Assembly (NCBI RefSeq): GCF_006007885.1
Contig: NZ_VCRO01000001.1
Location: forward strand, 620,001-684,000
Length of the DNA: 64,000 nt
Direction of reading: 5' to 3'
DNA from: Alteribacter natronophilus
Lineage (GTDB): Bacteria; Bacillota; Bacilli; Bacillales; Salisediminibacteriaceae
The position numbers were made by a program, and so were the translations under genes. Shown in pieces: positions 8,665 to 17,587 of this stretch. Numbering within the stretch: the stretch's first letter is position 1; every line of letters starts with the position of its first letter. The notes beneath the pieces are model-generated. The model saw nothing but the letters and a program-made list of their open reading frames with translations, searched no databases and was not told the DNA's origin.

Positions 8665-8730
8665 ATGCTGAACCTTCCCGGGATGGCTTATCTTTTGTAC
8701 CGGCAGGCGTGCGCCGGCAGCGCATCTTTA

Positions 8731-8992
8731 CAGAAAGCTGTTTTCGGAAAGATTTTTGTTTTTTTCGTTGCAGGCGGACGCTTCCGCGGGCAGCACCTCA
8801 GCTGGCAGAGTAGTTGTCGTGCTTCTTCCTCTGCCGGAATCGCTCCGAAGTGTCTGCGTCGAAGCAGCTCGAAGCTAACTCACGATGTAAACGCTCGTCC
8901 CTGCGGGGTCTTTGGCTGTTTTTTCCCGCTGCCTTTCGCTCCGAAATTAATAATACCAATAGCAGCAATCTTTACGAAAGAAGCTTTACTAA
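8731..8992 (-). repeat. Palindromic intergenic repeat, copy 2
   Basis: It contains GCAGGCGGACGCTTCCGCGGGC, the reverse complement of the GCCCGCGGAAAGCGTCCGCCTGC core seen at 32220, and CGATGTAAACGCTCGTCCCTGCGGGGTC shared with the copy at 42893. Its ends carry matching pieces (CGGAAAGATTTTTGTT and GCAATCTTTACGAAAG). Weak open frames in this stretch are products of the repeat. Confidence 0.65.
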
Positions 8993-9007
8993 AAGAACAA
9001 AAAAAGA

Positions 9008-9035
9008 GGCGGTCAGCAATGTGACCGCCCTTTTT
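9008..9035 (+). terminator. Intrinsic terminator
   Basis: GGCGGTCA pairs with TGACCGCC around GCAATG and is followed by T5. Confidence 0.7.
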
Positions 9036-9320
9036 AAGGATAGATACAGAATAATGGGGTACTATCGATGTTTGTCCTTCGGAAACACCTCATTTGTAAT
9101 GTGATGTTTACTTTGAACGTGTGCTACGTCCGCTTGTTAATGGTACAAGCTTACCACCCCTCAAGACGACTTAAGGATTGATTCGTTTCACACTTTACGC
9201 CGATGGTGCTCGATATCTGTATCTCCCTGAAGAGAAAGTGTATGACCTCCTCTTCAATAATTAGTATGGCCGGATGCTTTTGAAATACACATGAAATGTT
9301 TACCTCTGGAGGAAGAGAAT
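9036..9320. other. Gene-poor leader region before selA
   Basis: No convincing gene. One short frame (9175-9264) reads as a protein-like tail (RFTLYADGARYLYLP) but has a stop just upstream and no ribosome site, so it is at most a remnant. I see no T-box or other known leader structure. The selA promoter must lie here but no box pair stands out. Confidence 0.3.
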
Positions 9321-10706
9321 ATGAATCTGAAAAGCCTGCCTTCAGTAAAAAGGCTGCAGGATGAAATAGAAAGCCTTGGATGGTGTGAGACGTTTGACAT
9401 TCCGCTTCCGATTCTCCTGAACTGGGCGAGGGAAAAACTCGATTCCCTGCGTAACGGACTTCTTAACGGATCGGAAAAGCCGAAGGAAAATGAAAAAGAT
9501 TATATAAGGACGATTCTGAAGGATGTTGAAACCAGGTCCGTACACGCAAGTCCCGGAAGACTGAAACGGGTTATTAATGGAACGGGTACCGTCCTCCACA
9601 CAAATTTAGGGCGTGCGAGAATGAGCGGAAAAGCCATCAGGGCAGTGGCAGAGATAGCCGGAGGTTACAGTACTCTGGAGTACGATCCCGAAAAAGGGGA
9701 GAGAGGCTCACGCCATGATCTGGTCAGTGAACTTCTAAAAGAACTCACCGGAGCAGAAGATGCCATGGTGGTAAACAATAATGCAGCAGCCGTGTATATG
9801 GTATTAAAAGCGCTGGCTTTCCAGAAAGAAGTCGTTGTTTCACGGGGGGAACTGGTGGAAATCGGGGGTTCATTCAGAGTTTCCGTAATCATGGAGGAAA
9901 GCGGTGCTGTATTAAAGGAAGTGGGGACTACTAACAAAACCCACGCCTTCGACTACACCGGTGCGATTACCGAAAACACCTCGCTGCTTATGAAAGTACA
10001 TACGAGCAACTTCAAAACAATTGGATTTACGGCGGACGTGTCTGCAGGAGAACTTGCTTCACTCGTAAAGGAAAGAAAAGATATTATGGTTTACGAAGAT
10101 CTCGGAAGCGGCGCACTGTATCCATTCAGTGACAGAGGAATCGGTGAAGAGGCAGACCCCGGTCAGTCGCTGAAAGAAGGGGTCGATGTTGTAACGTTCA
10201 GTGGAGATAAGCTTCTGGGCGGTCCACAGGCGGGAATTATTGCCGGCCGCTCACAGATTATACAGGAACTGAAAAAACACCCTCTGGCCCGCGTACTCAG
10301 GGTGGATAAGATGACACTGGCAGCTCTTGAGGAAACGTGTAAAGCCTATCTTATGAAAAAAGAAACCGATCTTCCGGCTGTCAGGGATATACTCGCTTCG
10401 CCTGAGGAGATCAGGAGCCGGGTGACACACTTCACGTCACTGCTTAATTCAAGCCTCATATCCTGTGAAGTTGTGCCTGCTGAATCTGATATAGGCGGAG
10501 GAACGATGCCGGGAGTGAGAATCCCTTCTTATGCAGCGGACATCATAATGGAGGATCACACCGCTTCACAGCTGAAGCGGAAACTGCTTAACCAGCGGCT
10601 CCCTGTAGTCGGCCGCATAAAAAACGACCGGTTTTTTCTCGATTTCAGAACAATTACCGATGCTGAAACAGAAAAACTGGCTGAAATACTGAATCACCTC
10701 TCCTGA
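9321..10706 (+). CDS. selA: L-seryl-tRNA(Sec) selenium transferase SelA
   Basis: A PLP enzyme of 461 residues (E. coli SelA has 463) that converts Ser-tRNA-Sec to Sec-tRNA-Sec using selenophosphate. ATG 9321 is chosen because GGAGG ends 8 bases upstream; the upstream in-frame ATG 9291 lies before that ribosome site. Motifs include RVINGTGTVLHTNLGR, AVYMVLKAL, EIGGSFR, LMKVHTSNF, and the PLP-binding lysine (about residue 297) in TFSGDKLLGGPQAG. The N-terminal domain that docks tRNA-Sec (LPSVKRLQDEIE) is present. It completes the Sec pathway begun by tRNA-Sec, selB and selD upstream. Confidence 0.95.
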   Translation: MNLKSLPSVKRLQDEIESLGWCETFDIPLPILLNWAREKLDSLRNGLLNGSEKPKENEKDYIRTILKDVETRSVHASPGRLKRVINGTGTVLHTNLGRARMSGKAIRAVAEIAGGYSTLEYDPEKGERGSRHDLVSELLKELTGAEDAMVVNNNAAAVYMVLKALAFQKEVVVSRGELVEIGGSFRVSVIMEESGAVLKEVGTTNKTHAFDYTGAITENTSLLMKVHTSNFKTIGFTADVSAGELASLVKERKDIMVYEDLGSGALYPFSDRGIGEEADPGQSLKEGVDVVTFSGDKLLGGPQAGIIAGRSQIIQELKKHPLARVLRVDKMTLAALEETCKAYLMKKETDLPAVRDILASPEEIRSRVTHFTSLLNSSLISCEVVPAESDIGGGTMPGVRIPSYAADIIMEDHTASQLKRKLLNQRLPVVGRIKNDRFFLDFRTITDAETEKLAEILNHLS

Positions 10707-10756
10707 TTTACGCATTTACCGGGAACTTACCGTGGAGGCAAAGGTGGAAACAGAAC

Positions 10757-10803
10757 AAAAGCCGGACTGGCCCGCATTGTCGCGAATCAGTCCGGCTTTT
10801 TTC
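10757..10803. terminator. Bidirectional terminator between selA and sspP
   Basis: AAAAGCCGGACTG and CAGTCCGGCTTTT form a 13-bp stem with A and T tracts on either side. It serves selA on the plus strand and touches the end of sspP on the minus strand. Confidence 0.85.
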
Positions 10804-10936
10804 AGCTTTCTCCGTCGGTGGCCCCTACATGGTTGGCCTTTTTTGTTTTGTGTGACCCTGACAGCGCCTTAGGCTGATTTGTGCGGTTATTTTTCGGCTG
10901 GTTTCTGCGCTGGCTTTTGAATGTATTCCGTTCCAT
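10802..10936 (-). CDS. sspP: Small acid-soluble spore protein P (SspP family)
   Basis: 44 residues from ATG 10936, with a GGGAG ribosome site 10 bases upstream. The sequence is very polar and Asn/Gln/Lys/Arg-rich, and NQPKALSGSHKTKKANHV matches the QPxPLxGSxKxKxxNH core of SspP, a minor forespore protein. Its position beside sspO and acnA is the same as in Bacillus subtilis (sspP-sspO-citB), which supports the name. Here, however, a plus-strand gene (11129-11386) separates it from sspO. Confidence 0.75.
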   Translation of the reverse strand: MERNTFKSQRRNQPKNNRTNQPKALSGSHKTKKANHVGATDGES

Positions 10937-11128
10937 AATCCTCACTCCCTTCGAGCTTAGTTTCCCCTCTTCATAAGCCTTAACACTGTGAAGAAATACG
11001 CTTTTCTTCCAGAAGGAACCCAACCCCTATAACAGAAAGCATAAAAAGTACGTTTTTATAAGAAACTACATAAGAAAATGCCGGACCGGTTCAGTAACCC
11101 GGTCCGTAAAGAAAAGAGAGGGATCACG

Positions 11129-11386
11129 ATGCCGTTTGATAAAAATAAGCAGCAGGCTTTTCAGGCCGCACAGCAGTCGTTTGTCCAGCTACAGGACGCC
11201 ATGGAAAATCTTAATCCCAGCAGCGCTGATTACGGACATCATCACAAACAGGCTGAACAGGAATACAACGAGGCGGTTCAGGTTATTCAGAAAGCCTACA
11301 TTACTGCCTCGGAACACCAGAAGACACAGCTGAGACACTACGAAGAGGAACTGAAGCAGTACGAACAGCAGCTGCGAGATCAGTAA
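11129..11386 (+). CDS. Hypothetical coiled-coil protein (85 residues)
   Basis: ATG 11129 follows an AGAGGG ribosome site and a GGACCGG/CCGGTCC hairpin. The protein is almost wholly helical and Gln/Glu-rich (AFQAAQQSFVQLQDAMENL, then HYEEELKQYEQQLRDQ at the end) with no membrane segment or cysteine; it probably forms a coiled coil. No family recognised. It lies in opposite orientation between sspP and sspO, a recent-looking insertion in an otherwise conserved spore gene pair. Confidence 0.6.
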   Translation: MPFDKNKQQAFQAAQQSFVQLQDAMENLNPSSADYGHHHKQAEQEYNEAVQVIQKAYITASEHQKTQLRHYEEELKQYEQQLRDQ

Positions 11387-11420
11387 AAAAACAGCCCCCG
11401 CCGGGGGTGCTGTTTTTTTT
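11386..11420. terminator. Bidirectional terminator between the coiled-coil gene and sspO
   Basis: ACAGCCCCCGCCGGGGGTGCTGT with A6 before it and T8 after it serves both convergent genes. Confidence 0.85.
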
Positions 11421-11568
11421 ACTGGCGCTTCTTTGTTTTCTTGTTAAACTGTTTCTCCTCCGCAGAGAGTGGAGCATCATCCCAGCGCTCATTGTATCCG
11501 GCACCTTTTCCCTGTGCCTTGGCGTCGTTCATACCCGGACGAACGTGATTTGCCTTGTCTCTAGTCAT
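11419..11568 (-). CDS. sspO: Small acid-soluble spore protein O (SspO/CotK family)
   Basis: 49 residues from ATG 11568, 7 bases after GGAGGTG. The sequence MTRDKANHVRPGMNDAKAQG, then KGAGYNE and LSAEEKQFNKKTKK, aligns along its whole length with B. subtilis SspO (KANHVINGMNAAKSQGNGAGY). SspO is a minor SASP made in the forespore and stored in the spore core. It is divergent from acnA, as in B. subtilis. It is below the length at which ORF finders usually report. Confidence 0.9.
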   Translation of the reverse strand: MTRDKANHVRPGMNDAKAQGKGAGYNERWDDAPLSAEEKQFNKKTKKRQ

Positions 11569-11759
11569 GTCTTCACCTCCGGTTATTTAGTTTCCGCCTA
11601 CATCAGGGTTTTATAGCTGGCTTTTTGTGGAGGAGGGTTTCAGGGCTTTCCTGAAAGGGTAAAAAAAGTATGGAGAAAATTGAAGCGTTTCCATTCCCGG
11701 CGCGGCAGATGCATGGTATTGTAGTAAAGTAATTGTTTTCACAAACCTGCCCGAGGTTT

Positions 11760-11788
11760 TAGACAATTAAGAAAATCTGTATTATGAT
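11760..11788 (+). promoter_or_regulatory. Sigma-A promoter of acnA
   Basis: TAGACA, 17 bases, then TATGAT, ending 23 bases before the acnA start codon. The spacing is ideal. CcpC or CodY sites, known for B. subtilis citB, were not identified with confidence. Confidence 0.6.
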
Positions 11789-11811
11789 AGTACATGAAGG
11801 AGGGTATACAT

Positions 11812-14544
11812 ATGTCGAAAGAAAACACATTATACAATTCCAAGAAATCATTCGAAGTAAATGGTAAAACGTATCATTATTATGATGTAAAAGCAATTGA
11901 AGATGCCGGCGTTGCAACCGTTTCCAGCCTGCCTTACTCCATTAAGGTTCTTCTGGAAAGCGTTTTACGCCAGCATGACGGAAGAGTCATTAAAGAAGAG
12001 CACGTTGAAAACCTTGCAAAATGGGGTACGAGCGACCTGAAAACGGTTGACGTTCCTTTTAAGCCTGCCCGGGTTATTCTGCAGGACTTCACAGGGGTTC
12101 CTGCCGTAGTGGACCTGGCTTCCCTTCGTAAGGCAATGGCGGATATGGGCGGCGACCCGCAGGAAATCAACCCTGCAATTCCGGTTGATCTCGTCGTGGA
12201 CCATTCTGTGCAGGTTGATGACTTCGGTGCTGCAAATTCCCTTCTCCGCAACATGGAACTTGAATTTGAGCGTAATGAAGAACGTTATAAATTCCTGAGC
12301 TGGGCTCAGAACTCCCTTGATAACTACCGTGCCGTACCTCCGGCAACGGGAATCGTTCACCAGGTGAACCTTGAGTACCTGGCAAACGTCGTTCAGGAAA
12401 ATGAAAACGATAACGGTGAAAAGGTCGCGTACCCGGATACGCTCGTCGGAACTGATTCCCACACGACAATGATCAACGGTCTCGGTGTTCTCGGCTGGGG
12501 CGTCGGCGGTATTGAAGCTGAAGCAGGTATGCTGCAGCAGCCGTCCTATTTCCCGGTACCGGAAGTTGTCGGTGTTAAATTTACCGGTGCCCTTCCTGAA
12601 GGTGCTACCGCTACAGACCTTGCTCTTAAAGTAACGCAGCTTCTCCGCGAGCAGAAGGTAGTCGGCAAGTTTGTGGAATTCTTCGGCCCCGGCCTTGCTT
12701 CCATGCCTCTTGCAGACCGTGCGACCATTTCCAACATGGCTCCTGAATACGGTGCTACGTGCGGATTTTTCCCGGTGGATGACGAAGCACTTAACTACCT
12801 GCGCTTTACAGGACGCTCCGAGGAGCAGGTCAAGCTCGTTGAGGCTTACTGCAAGGCAAACGATATGTTCTACGAGCCTGGTAAAGAAGATCCGCGCTTC
12901 TCCCATGTAGTGGAGATCAATCTTGATGCTATCGAGCCGAACCTGTCCGGACCGAAGCGCCCGCAGGATCTTATTCCACTGTCAGAGATGAAGCAGGAGT
13001 GGAAAAAGTCCCTCAGTGCGCCTGTTGGCAACCAGGGATTCGGACTGAGCCCTGAGGAAATTGATAAGTCCGTTCCAATTGATCATCCAAACGGTAAACA
13101 GAGTGTCCTCAAAACGGGTGCCGTCACTATTGCAGCGATTACAAGCTGTACCAACACGTCCAACCCGCACGTTATGATCGGTGCAGGTCTTGTGGCGAAG
13201 AAAGCCGTTGAAGCAGGACTTGAGGTACCTGAGTACGTTAAAACAAGTCTTGCGCCGGGATCAAAAGTTGTTACCGGCTACCTTGAAGATGCAGGCCTCA
13301 TGCCATACATGGATAAACTCGGTTTTAACCTTGTCGGCTACGGCTGTACTACGTGTATCGGAAACAGTGGTCCGCTTCCGGAGGAAATTGAAAAGGGAAT
13401 TGCCGACAATGACCTTACAGTTGCTTCCGTACTGAGTGGAAACCGTAACTTCGAGGGACGTATTCATCCCCTCGTGAAAGCCAACTATCTGGCTTCACCA
13501 CCTCTTGTGGTGGCATACGCTCTTGCAGGTACTGTTGATATTGATCTTCATTCCGAGCCGCTCGGCCAGACTGAAGACGGCAAGGATGTATACTTCCAGG
13601 ACATCTGGCCAAGCCATGATGAAATTAAGGAATACATGGAAGATGCTGTTGCACCTGAGCTGTTCAAGCGTGAATACGAAAAAGTGTTCGATGACAACGA
13701 ACGCTGGAACAAGCTTCAGACAAGCGAAGGAGATCTTTACAAGTGGGACAGTGAGTCCACTTACATTCAGAACCCTCCATTCTTCGAGGACATGAGTGAA
13801 GAGCCTGAGGATGTGAAGCCGCTGAACAGTCTCCGTGCTGTAGCCAAACTTGGTGACTCTGTAACAACTGACCATATTTCTCCTGCAGGTTCCATTGCAA
13901 AAGACAGTCCTGCCGGTAAATATCTGATCGAAAAAGGACTTACCCCTGCACAGTTTAATTCCTATGGTTCCCGCCGTGGTAACCATGAGGTAATGATGCG
14001 CGGTACGTTTGCAAACATCCGCATCAAGAACCAGCTTGCTCCAGGTACAGAAGGCGGATATACAACTTACTGGCCTGAAAATGAAGTCATGTCCATTTAT
14101 GATGCCTGCATGAAGTATAAAGAGCAGGATACAGGACTGGTAGTTCTGGCCGGGAATGATTACGGTATGGGATCATCACGTGACTGGGCTGCCAAAGGTA
14201 CAAACCTTCTTGGTATTAAAACGGTTATCGCACAGAGCTTTGAGCGGATCCACCGCAGTAACCTTGCTCTTATGGGTGTGCTGCCGCTTCAGTTTAAAGA
14301 CGGCGAAGGAGCAGACAGCCTCGGCCTTACAGGGGAAGAGGAGTTTGATGTTGATCTTACAAACGAAGTACAGCCGCGCAGTTACGTGAATGTAACAGCG
14401 AAGCATCCTGAAACAGGGAAAGAAACTCAGTTCGAAGCGCTTGTACGTTTTGACAGTGAAGTGGAAATTGACTACTACCGTCACGGAGGCATCCTCCCGA
14501 TGGTACTGCGCCGTTCCCTTCAGAAAACAAAGCAGGCTAAATAA
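11812..14544 (+). CDS. acnA: Aconitate hydratase AcnA (citB)
   Basis: TCA-cycle enzyme converting citrate to isocitrate through cis-aconitate; 910 residues, full length for the AcnA/IRP1 type. Cluster ligands are in SCTNTSNP and [37 protein letters not shown] and the C-terminal swivel-domain motif [16 protein letters not shown] are intact. ATG 11812 is the start, with AGGAGGG 7 bases upstream; the in-frame ATG 11794 would overlap that ribosome site. As in B. subtilis, where it is needed for sporulation and also binds RNA, it lies amid SASP genes. It is monocistronic with its own promoter and terminator. Confidence 0.97.
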   Translation: MSKENTLYNSKKSFEVNGKTYHYYDVKAIEDAGVATVSSLPYSIKVLLESVLRQHDGRVIKEEHVENLAKWGTSDLKTVDVPFKPARVILQDFTGVPAVVDLASLRKAMADMGGDPQEINPAIPVDLVVDHSVQVDDFGAANSLLRNMELEFERNEERYKFLSWAQNSLDNYRAVPPATGIVHQVNLEYLANVVQENENDNGEKVAYPDTLVGTDSHTTMINGLGVLGWGVGGIEAEAGMLQQPSYFPVPEVVGVKFTGALPEGATATDLALKVTQLLREQKVVGKFVEFFGPGLASMPLADRATISNMAPEYGATCGFFPVDDEALNYLRFTGRSEEQVKLVEAYCKANDMFYEPGKEDPRFSHVVEINLDAIEPNLSGPKRPQDLIPLSEMKQEWKKSLSAPVGNQGFGLSPEEIDKSVPIDHPNGKQSVLKTGAVTIAAITSCTNTSNPHVMIGAGLVAKKAVEAGLEVPEYVKTSLAPGSKVVTGYLEDAGLMPYMDKLGFNLVGYGCTTCIGNSGPLPEEIEKGIADNDLTVASVLSGNRNFEGRIHPLVKANYLASPPLVVAYALAGTVDIDLHSEPLGQTEDGKDVYFQDIWPSHDEIKEYMEDAVAPELFKREYEKVFDDNERWNKLQTSEGDLYKWDSESTYIQNPPFFEDMSEEPEDVKPLNSLRAVAKLGDSVTTDHISPAGSIAKDSPAGKYLIEKGLTPAQFNSYGSRRGNHEVMMRGTFANIRIKNQLAPGTEGGYTTYWPENEVMSIYDACMKYKEQDTGLVVLAGNDYGMGSSRDWAAKGTNLLGIKTVIAQSFERIHRSNLALMGVLPLQFKDGEGADSLGLTGEEEFDVDLTNEVQPRSYVNVTAKHPETGKETQFEALVRFDSEVEIDYYRHGGILPMVLRRSLQKTKQAK

Positions 14545-14557
14545 TTTTTAAAAAACG

Positions 14558-14590
14558 AAAGCCTTTCTGCTTAACTGCAGGAAGGCTTTT
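14558..14590 (+). terminator. Intrinsic terminator of acnA
   Basis: AAAGCCTTTCTGC pairs with GCAGGAAGGCTTT (one mismatch) around TTAACT and is followed by T4. Confidence 0.8.
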
Positions 14591-14676
14591 CTGCGTTACC
14601 GTTAATAAAACTGATCAAGGCAGACGTGCAGGATAAGGGTGAATATTTCACGTACCGTAGTTAAAAACATAAAACC

Positions 14677-14705
14677 ACATAACAACCGTTAAAACAGACA
14701 TACTA
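14677..14705 (+). promoter_or_regulatory. Candidate sigma-G promoter
   Basis: ACATA, 17 bases, then CATACTA. The -10 element is an exact match to the forespore sigma-G consensus (CATNHTA) and the -35 fits gHATR in four of five positions. It is 24 bases before the small gene at 14730. Confidence 0.5.
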
Positions 14706-14729
14706 AAATCAAGCAAAGGAGTGATTAAG

Positions 14730-14879
14730 TTGGGACGTCAGAAAAAAGGCAATGCCAATGCACAGCGGAACAACAATGCCAAAATGCAGGGCAAGGAAAA
14801 CCATGCTTCTGAACTTGAAACGTTTGCAGATTATGAAGTGAAAAAGATGAGAAACGACCAGCCTCAGCGGGGGCAGTAA
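14730..14879 (+). CDS. Small Asn/Lys/Gln-rich protein, candidate new minor spore (SASP-like) protein
   Basis: 49 residues from TTG 14730, with AAAGGAGTGA just upstream. The composition is strongly hydrophilic (MGRQKKGNANAQ, then AKMQGKENHASELE), with no cysteine and no hydrophobic core, like minor SASPs. It follows acnA, where B. subtilis has spore genes, and a sigma-G-like promoter precedes it. It does not match SspN, SspO, SspP or Tlp, so the SASP role is inferred from context and composition only. Confidence 0.6.
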   Translation: MGRQKKGNANAQRNNNAKMQGKENHASELETFADYEVKKMRNDQPQRGQ

Positions 14880-14887
14880 TAAAAAAA

Positions 14888-14930
14888 GAACCCTTGGAAG
14901 CAGATCTATTACGTCCAGGGGTTCCTTTAT
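14888..14930 (+). terminator. Intrinsic terminator
   Basis: GAACCCTTGGA pairs imperfectly with TCCAGGGGTTC and is followed by CTTTATT. Confidence 0.6.
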
Positions 14931-14953
14931 TCTGTACATAACAGGTGATAACC

Positions 14954-15700
14954 ATGCTCGATTTCTGGCAGGGAGCCGAAGAGCTGCCGATATACGGCTA
15001 TCTCATCCGGGCTGCTATCGTTTATACCTATATATTTATCCTTCTCAAGATACTTGGTCAGCGTTCAATCAGCGCCATTAACCCACTGGATTTTCTCTTC
15101 GGGGTTATTATTGGTGATGTGGTGGGAGAGCCGCTTGCAGCAGGGGATGTGCCTCTTCCGGGACCGCTTGCAGCAGCAGCCTTGATTGCAGGACTTCACC
15201 TGTTTCTCTCATGGATTGCCCTCAAGCTTCCGAGATTCAGAAGAGTAATTGAAGATGAACCGATTGTCCTGATTAAAAACGGTAAGATCATTCATGAGCA
15301 GCTTTCCAAAAACAAAATAACGGTCGAGTCACTGATGATGGATCTCAGGCTGCGCAGTGCCATCGATCTGACCGAAGTGGACTATGCGGTTCTCGAATCG
15401 AACGGACAGATCAGTGTAATTAAAAAGTCCGCTAAAGATTCGGCCACTGCAGAGGATGTGGGCCTGTCCCCGCCTTCAAAGGGGTACCCGACTGTTCTCA
15501 TTGAGGACGGGCACGTAGTTGAAACAAACCTCCACAACAGAACCCGATCAAAAAAATGGCTGCTCGATCAGTTGGAGAAAAAAGGCATAAAGGAGCCTAA
15601 AGACTGCTTTCTCATGACACTTGATGAAGCCGGTACTGTGTTTATAAGTGAAAGGCTCTCAGAAGAACAGCAGAACCACATTCTCGGGAATTCACAATAA
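14954..15700 (+). CDS. DUF421 (YetF-like) membrane protein
   Basis: 248 residues. ATG 14954 is preferred to the in-frame GTG 14945, which overlaps the AGGTGA ribosome site. There are three N-terminal membrane helices (about residues 13-90) containing ILLKILGQRSISAINPLDF, the family signature (GKRxxxQ/SxxxxFDF-like), and two cytosolic alpha/beta subdomains. The second carries VLIEDGHVVETNLHNRTRS and LDEAGTVFIS, as in YetF/YrbG/YdfS. YetF-type proteins are linked to spore-associated or stress functions in bacilli, but the biochemical role is not settled. Confidence 0.85.
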   Translation: MLDFWQGAEELPIYGYLIRAAIVYTYIFILLKILGQRSISAINPLDFLFGVIIGDVVGEPLAAGDVPLPGPLAAAALIAGLHLFLSWIALKLPRFRRVIEDEPIVLIKNGKIIHEQLSKNKITVESLMMDLRLRSAIDLTEVDYAVLESNGQISVIKKSAKDSATAEDVGLSPPSKGYPTVLIEDGHVVETNLHNRTRSKKWLLDQLEKKGIKEPKDCFLMTLDEAGTVFISERLSEEQQNHILGNSQ

Positions 15701-15755
15701 TCAGGTATGGAAGAGGGGTGTAGAGGTCAATAATGGATCACAGAGGTGAAGTCGA

Positions 15756-15896
15756 ATGAGAAAAACGAAGAAAAGACGGTTTGAGGACCTGATCAGCGAA
15801 AATAAACGCCAGCTCATGAGCGATCCAAAGGAAATGGAACGGATTGAACTGAAGCTGGATAAACGTCATCAGGATCGTCTTGGAGATGCTCTCTGA
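15756..15896 (+). CDS. FbpB-family small basic protein
   Basis: 46 residues from ATG 15756, with AGAGGTGAAG upstream. The sequence RKTKKRRFEDLISENKRQLM, followed by DPKEMERIELKLDKRHQ, matches the Fur-regulated basic protein B pattern (FEELVxENKxxLLxDxxxxExIExxxExRH). In B. subtilis FbpB helps the small RNA FsrA to silence iron-rich proteins when iron is short. Aconitase is one such target, so its place close to acnA is notable. No Fur box was recognised upstream. Too short for most automated gene calls. Confidence 0.7.
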   Translation: MRKTKKRRFEDLISENKRQLMSDPKEMERIELKLDKRHQDRLGDAL

Positions 15897-15897
15897 C

Positions 15898-15927
15898 TGT
15901 ATAGATGAGCCTTCCCTGCACATATTA
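15898..15927 (+). promoter_or_regulatory. Sigma-G promoter of sspN
   Basis: TGTATA, 17 bases, then CATATTA. Both boxes fit the forespore sigma-G consensus (gHATR N17-18 CATNHTA) without mismatch, 24 bases before the sspN start codon. Confidence 0.7.
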
Positions 15928-15951
15928 AGAAGGGAAGGAGGCTGACTGAGT

Positions 15952-16086
15952 ATGAGTCATAAATTCGATCAGTACCGGCCAAACCATCTGGGCACTCAGC
16001 CGCGTAAGAGTGATTCCAATAAAGGCAAACAGATGAACAACAAAAGCAGCGAACAGCCGGACTATGCCCCGCCTAAAGGGAAATAG
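15952..16086 (+). CDS. sspN: Small acid-soluble spore protein N (SspN family)
   Basis: 44 residues from ATG 15952 behind AAGGAGG. YRPNHLGTQPRKSDSNKGKQ with MNNKSSEQPD and a C-terminal PPKGK matches SspN of B. subtilis (VPNHLGTKP...NKGEKM...TKGE). In that species sspN and tlp form a sigma-G operon downstream of citB. Here the two are separated by about 6.7 kb of other genes. Confidence 0.88.
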   Translation: MSHKFDQYRPNHLGTQPRKSDSNKGKQMNNKSSEQPDYAPPKGK

Positions 16087-16273
16087 TCAAAAGGCCTGCC
16101 GAGTCAACGGCAGGTCTTTTTTGGCTTCTGACCGGCTGCGACTCCTCGAATCAGCAGTCCTGCCGCTTTTATTCTGTGATAAATCTGTAGTCAAAACGTA
16201 AAAATAAATGGCTTGTCACGGCTGTCCCCTCATAAGATAATGTAAGAATGGAAAACGTGCAGGGAGTGAGACA

Positions 16274-16798
16274 ATGGCAGCCAGAGAGACCAAAACAGCA
16301 CCGGAAACGGAATCCTATAAAAAAAGAAACAAAGGCAGGTGGGGTGTGACTGCTCTGTTTATCCTCTACCTGGGAGCAGTCTTTTTTGTAACGTTTCTTG
16401 CCTGGAATTACGGTTCCTCATATTCGCCTGCAGGTGAGGATGGAAGAAACCTTAATGTTGTTCCGTTTCTGAGTATCCATAACATATATACCTACAGCAC
16501 TGACATCATGGTACCGATAAGAATTCTGCTTGGAAATATCGTCATGTTCATTCCGTTTGGTTTTCTTCTCCCCCTCGTTTACAGCCGCTGGCGGGGAAGC
16601 TATCTCGGTATTCTCCCTACAGCATTTATTGCACTGATGGCAAGCGTTGCAATTGAAGTAAACCAGTACTTCTTCACATACAGAGTAGCCAACGTGGATG
16701 ATGTTATATTGAATACTGCAGGTGGACTGATTGGTGCAGTCATCTATGATCTGATGAGGCGGATGAATATGTTCTATGTGAAACGTAAAAGATCGTAA
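16274..16798 (+). CDS. VanZ-family membrane protein
   Basis: 174 residues from ATG 16274 after AGGGAGTGAG. Four predicted membrane helices. The family pattern is seen in NVVPFLSIHNI after the first helix, NIVMFIPFGFLLPL in the second, and RVANVDDVILNTAGGLIGAV near the end (VanZ: N-x3-F-x-PxGf and D-x-x-x-N-x-x-G). VanZ-like proteins can raise teicoplanin tolerance, but the function in bacilli without van genes is unknown. Monocistronic. Confidence 0.85.
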   Translation: MAARETKTAPETESYKKRNKGRWGVTALFILYLGAVFFVTFLAWNYGSSYSPAGEDGRNLNVVPFLSIHNIYTYSTDIMVPIRILLGNIVMFIPFGFLLPLVYSRWRGSYLGILPTAFIALMASVAIEVNQYFFTYRVANVDDVILNTAGGLIGAVIYDLMRRMNMFYVKRKRS

Positions 16799-16826
16799 AG
16801 AGGCAGGCACAATCTGCTATATGAAT

Positions 16827-16868
16827 AAGGCGCCAGTTATCGTTTGTGATAACCGGCGCCTTATTTTT
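16827..16868. terminator. Terminator between convergent vanZ-like and VTT genes
   Basis: AAGGCGCC-A-GTTATC pairs with GATAAC-C-GGCGCCTT and is followed by ATTTTT. Confidence 0.8.
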
Positions 16869-16924
16869 GTTCAAAACAGTTTTGTGTGGCGTACTTTTGA
16901 CTGGCCATTCCCTCTATTACCAAC

Positions 16925-17587
16925 TTAAGGGGATCGCGGGGCTTCCCTGTGTTCTGCGCTGAATTTCTGCTCGGCCCGTTTCTGCCAGAACCTGTATGCT
17001 GCATACATAACCGCAAGGAATGTACCGTAAACAACGGCCATAACGAGCAGTTCGCCGGGGTCAGTGACAATCGTGTGACCAATAAGTGCAAACAGAATCA
17101 TACTCGGTATTTTACCCAGAGAGGAAGCTGCTGCATAGGAAAGAAAACGGACACGGCTGAGGGCGGCATAGACGTTAATAATAATGGAAGGGATGACCGG
17201 GATCATCCTCAGGAGTGTAATCGTAACAAAAGCGTTCCGTTCAAACAGAACAGTGAGCTTTTCAAGATATTTGTACTTGTGCAGAATTTTTTTTCCCCAG
17301 TCCTGATAGCCGTACCTGACTATGGCAAACATGATGACCGAAGCGAGGCTGGATCCGATCCAGATAATCAGTCCTCCCAGTGCCGGACCGTACGCAGCGC
17401 CTATTACACCCCCGACAATTGGATAGGGAATGACAGGGAACAGCGACATAAGAGTTGCAGCAAGTGCAGTAATGGCCGCATACTCACGATCGGTGTTTCC
17501 AATCCACGTTAGAAGAGGTTCATGTACAAGATAGATAACAAATGCTATACCAAGGTAAAACAGGGTAACTGATATTTTTCGAATCAT
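16925..17587 (-). CDS. VTT (TVP38/TMEM64, SNARE-associated) membrane protein
   Basis: 220 residues with about six membrane segments. The VTT/DedA-like core is visible: PVIPYPIVGGVIGAAYGPALGG (about residues 52-73), FVTITLLRMIPVIPSIIINVYAALSRV (120-146) and the following SLGKIPSMILFALIG. Members act as lipid scramblases or transporters in eukaryotes and as DedA-like membrane homeostasis proteins in bacteria. A second, more distant VTT protein is encoded at 26702-27397. The C-terminal tail is basic and cytosolic. Confidence 0.85.
   Translation of the reverse strand: MIRKISVTLFYLGIAFVIYLVHEPLLTWIGNTDREYAAITALAATLMSLFPVIPYPIVGGVIGAAYGPALGGLIIWIGSSLASVIMFAIVRYGYQDWGKKILHKYKYLEKLTVLFERNAFVTITLLRMIPVIPSIIINVYAALSRVRFLSYAAASSLGKIPSMILFALIGHTIVTDPGELLVMAVVYGTFLAVMYAAYRFWQKRAEQKFSAEHREAPRSP

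Noticed and set aside
8665-9104. Plus-strand frames of 96-119 codons after the 43-residue gene
   Set aside because: They lie within a dispersed repeat copy and the terminator; translations are Ser/Ala/Cys-rich noise.
9036-9320. T-box or other riboswitch before selA
   Set aside because: No T-box sequence, specifier stem or antiterminator could be found.
11965-12906. 313-codon minus-strand frame inside acnA
   Set aside because: Complement of a highly conserved enzyme gene; the translation shows no family features and has no ribosome site.
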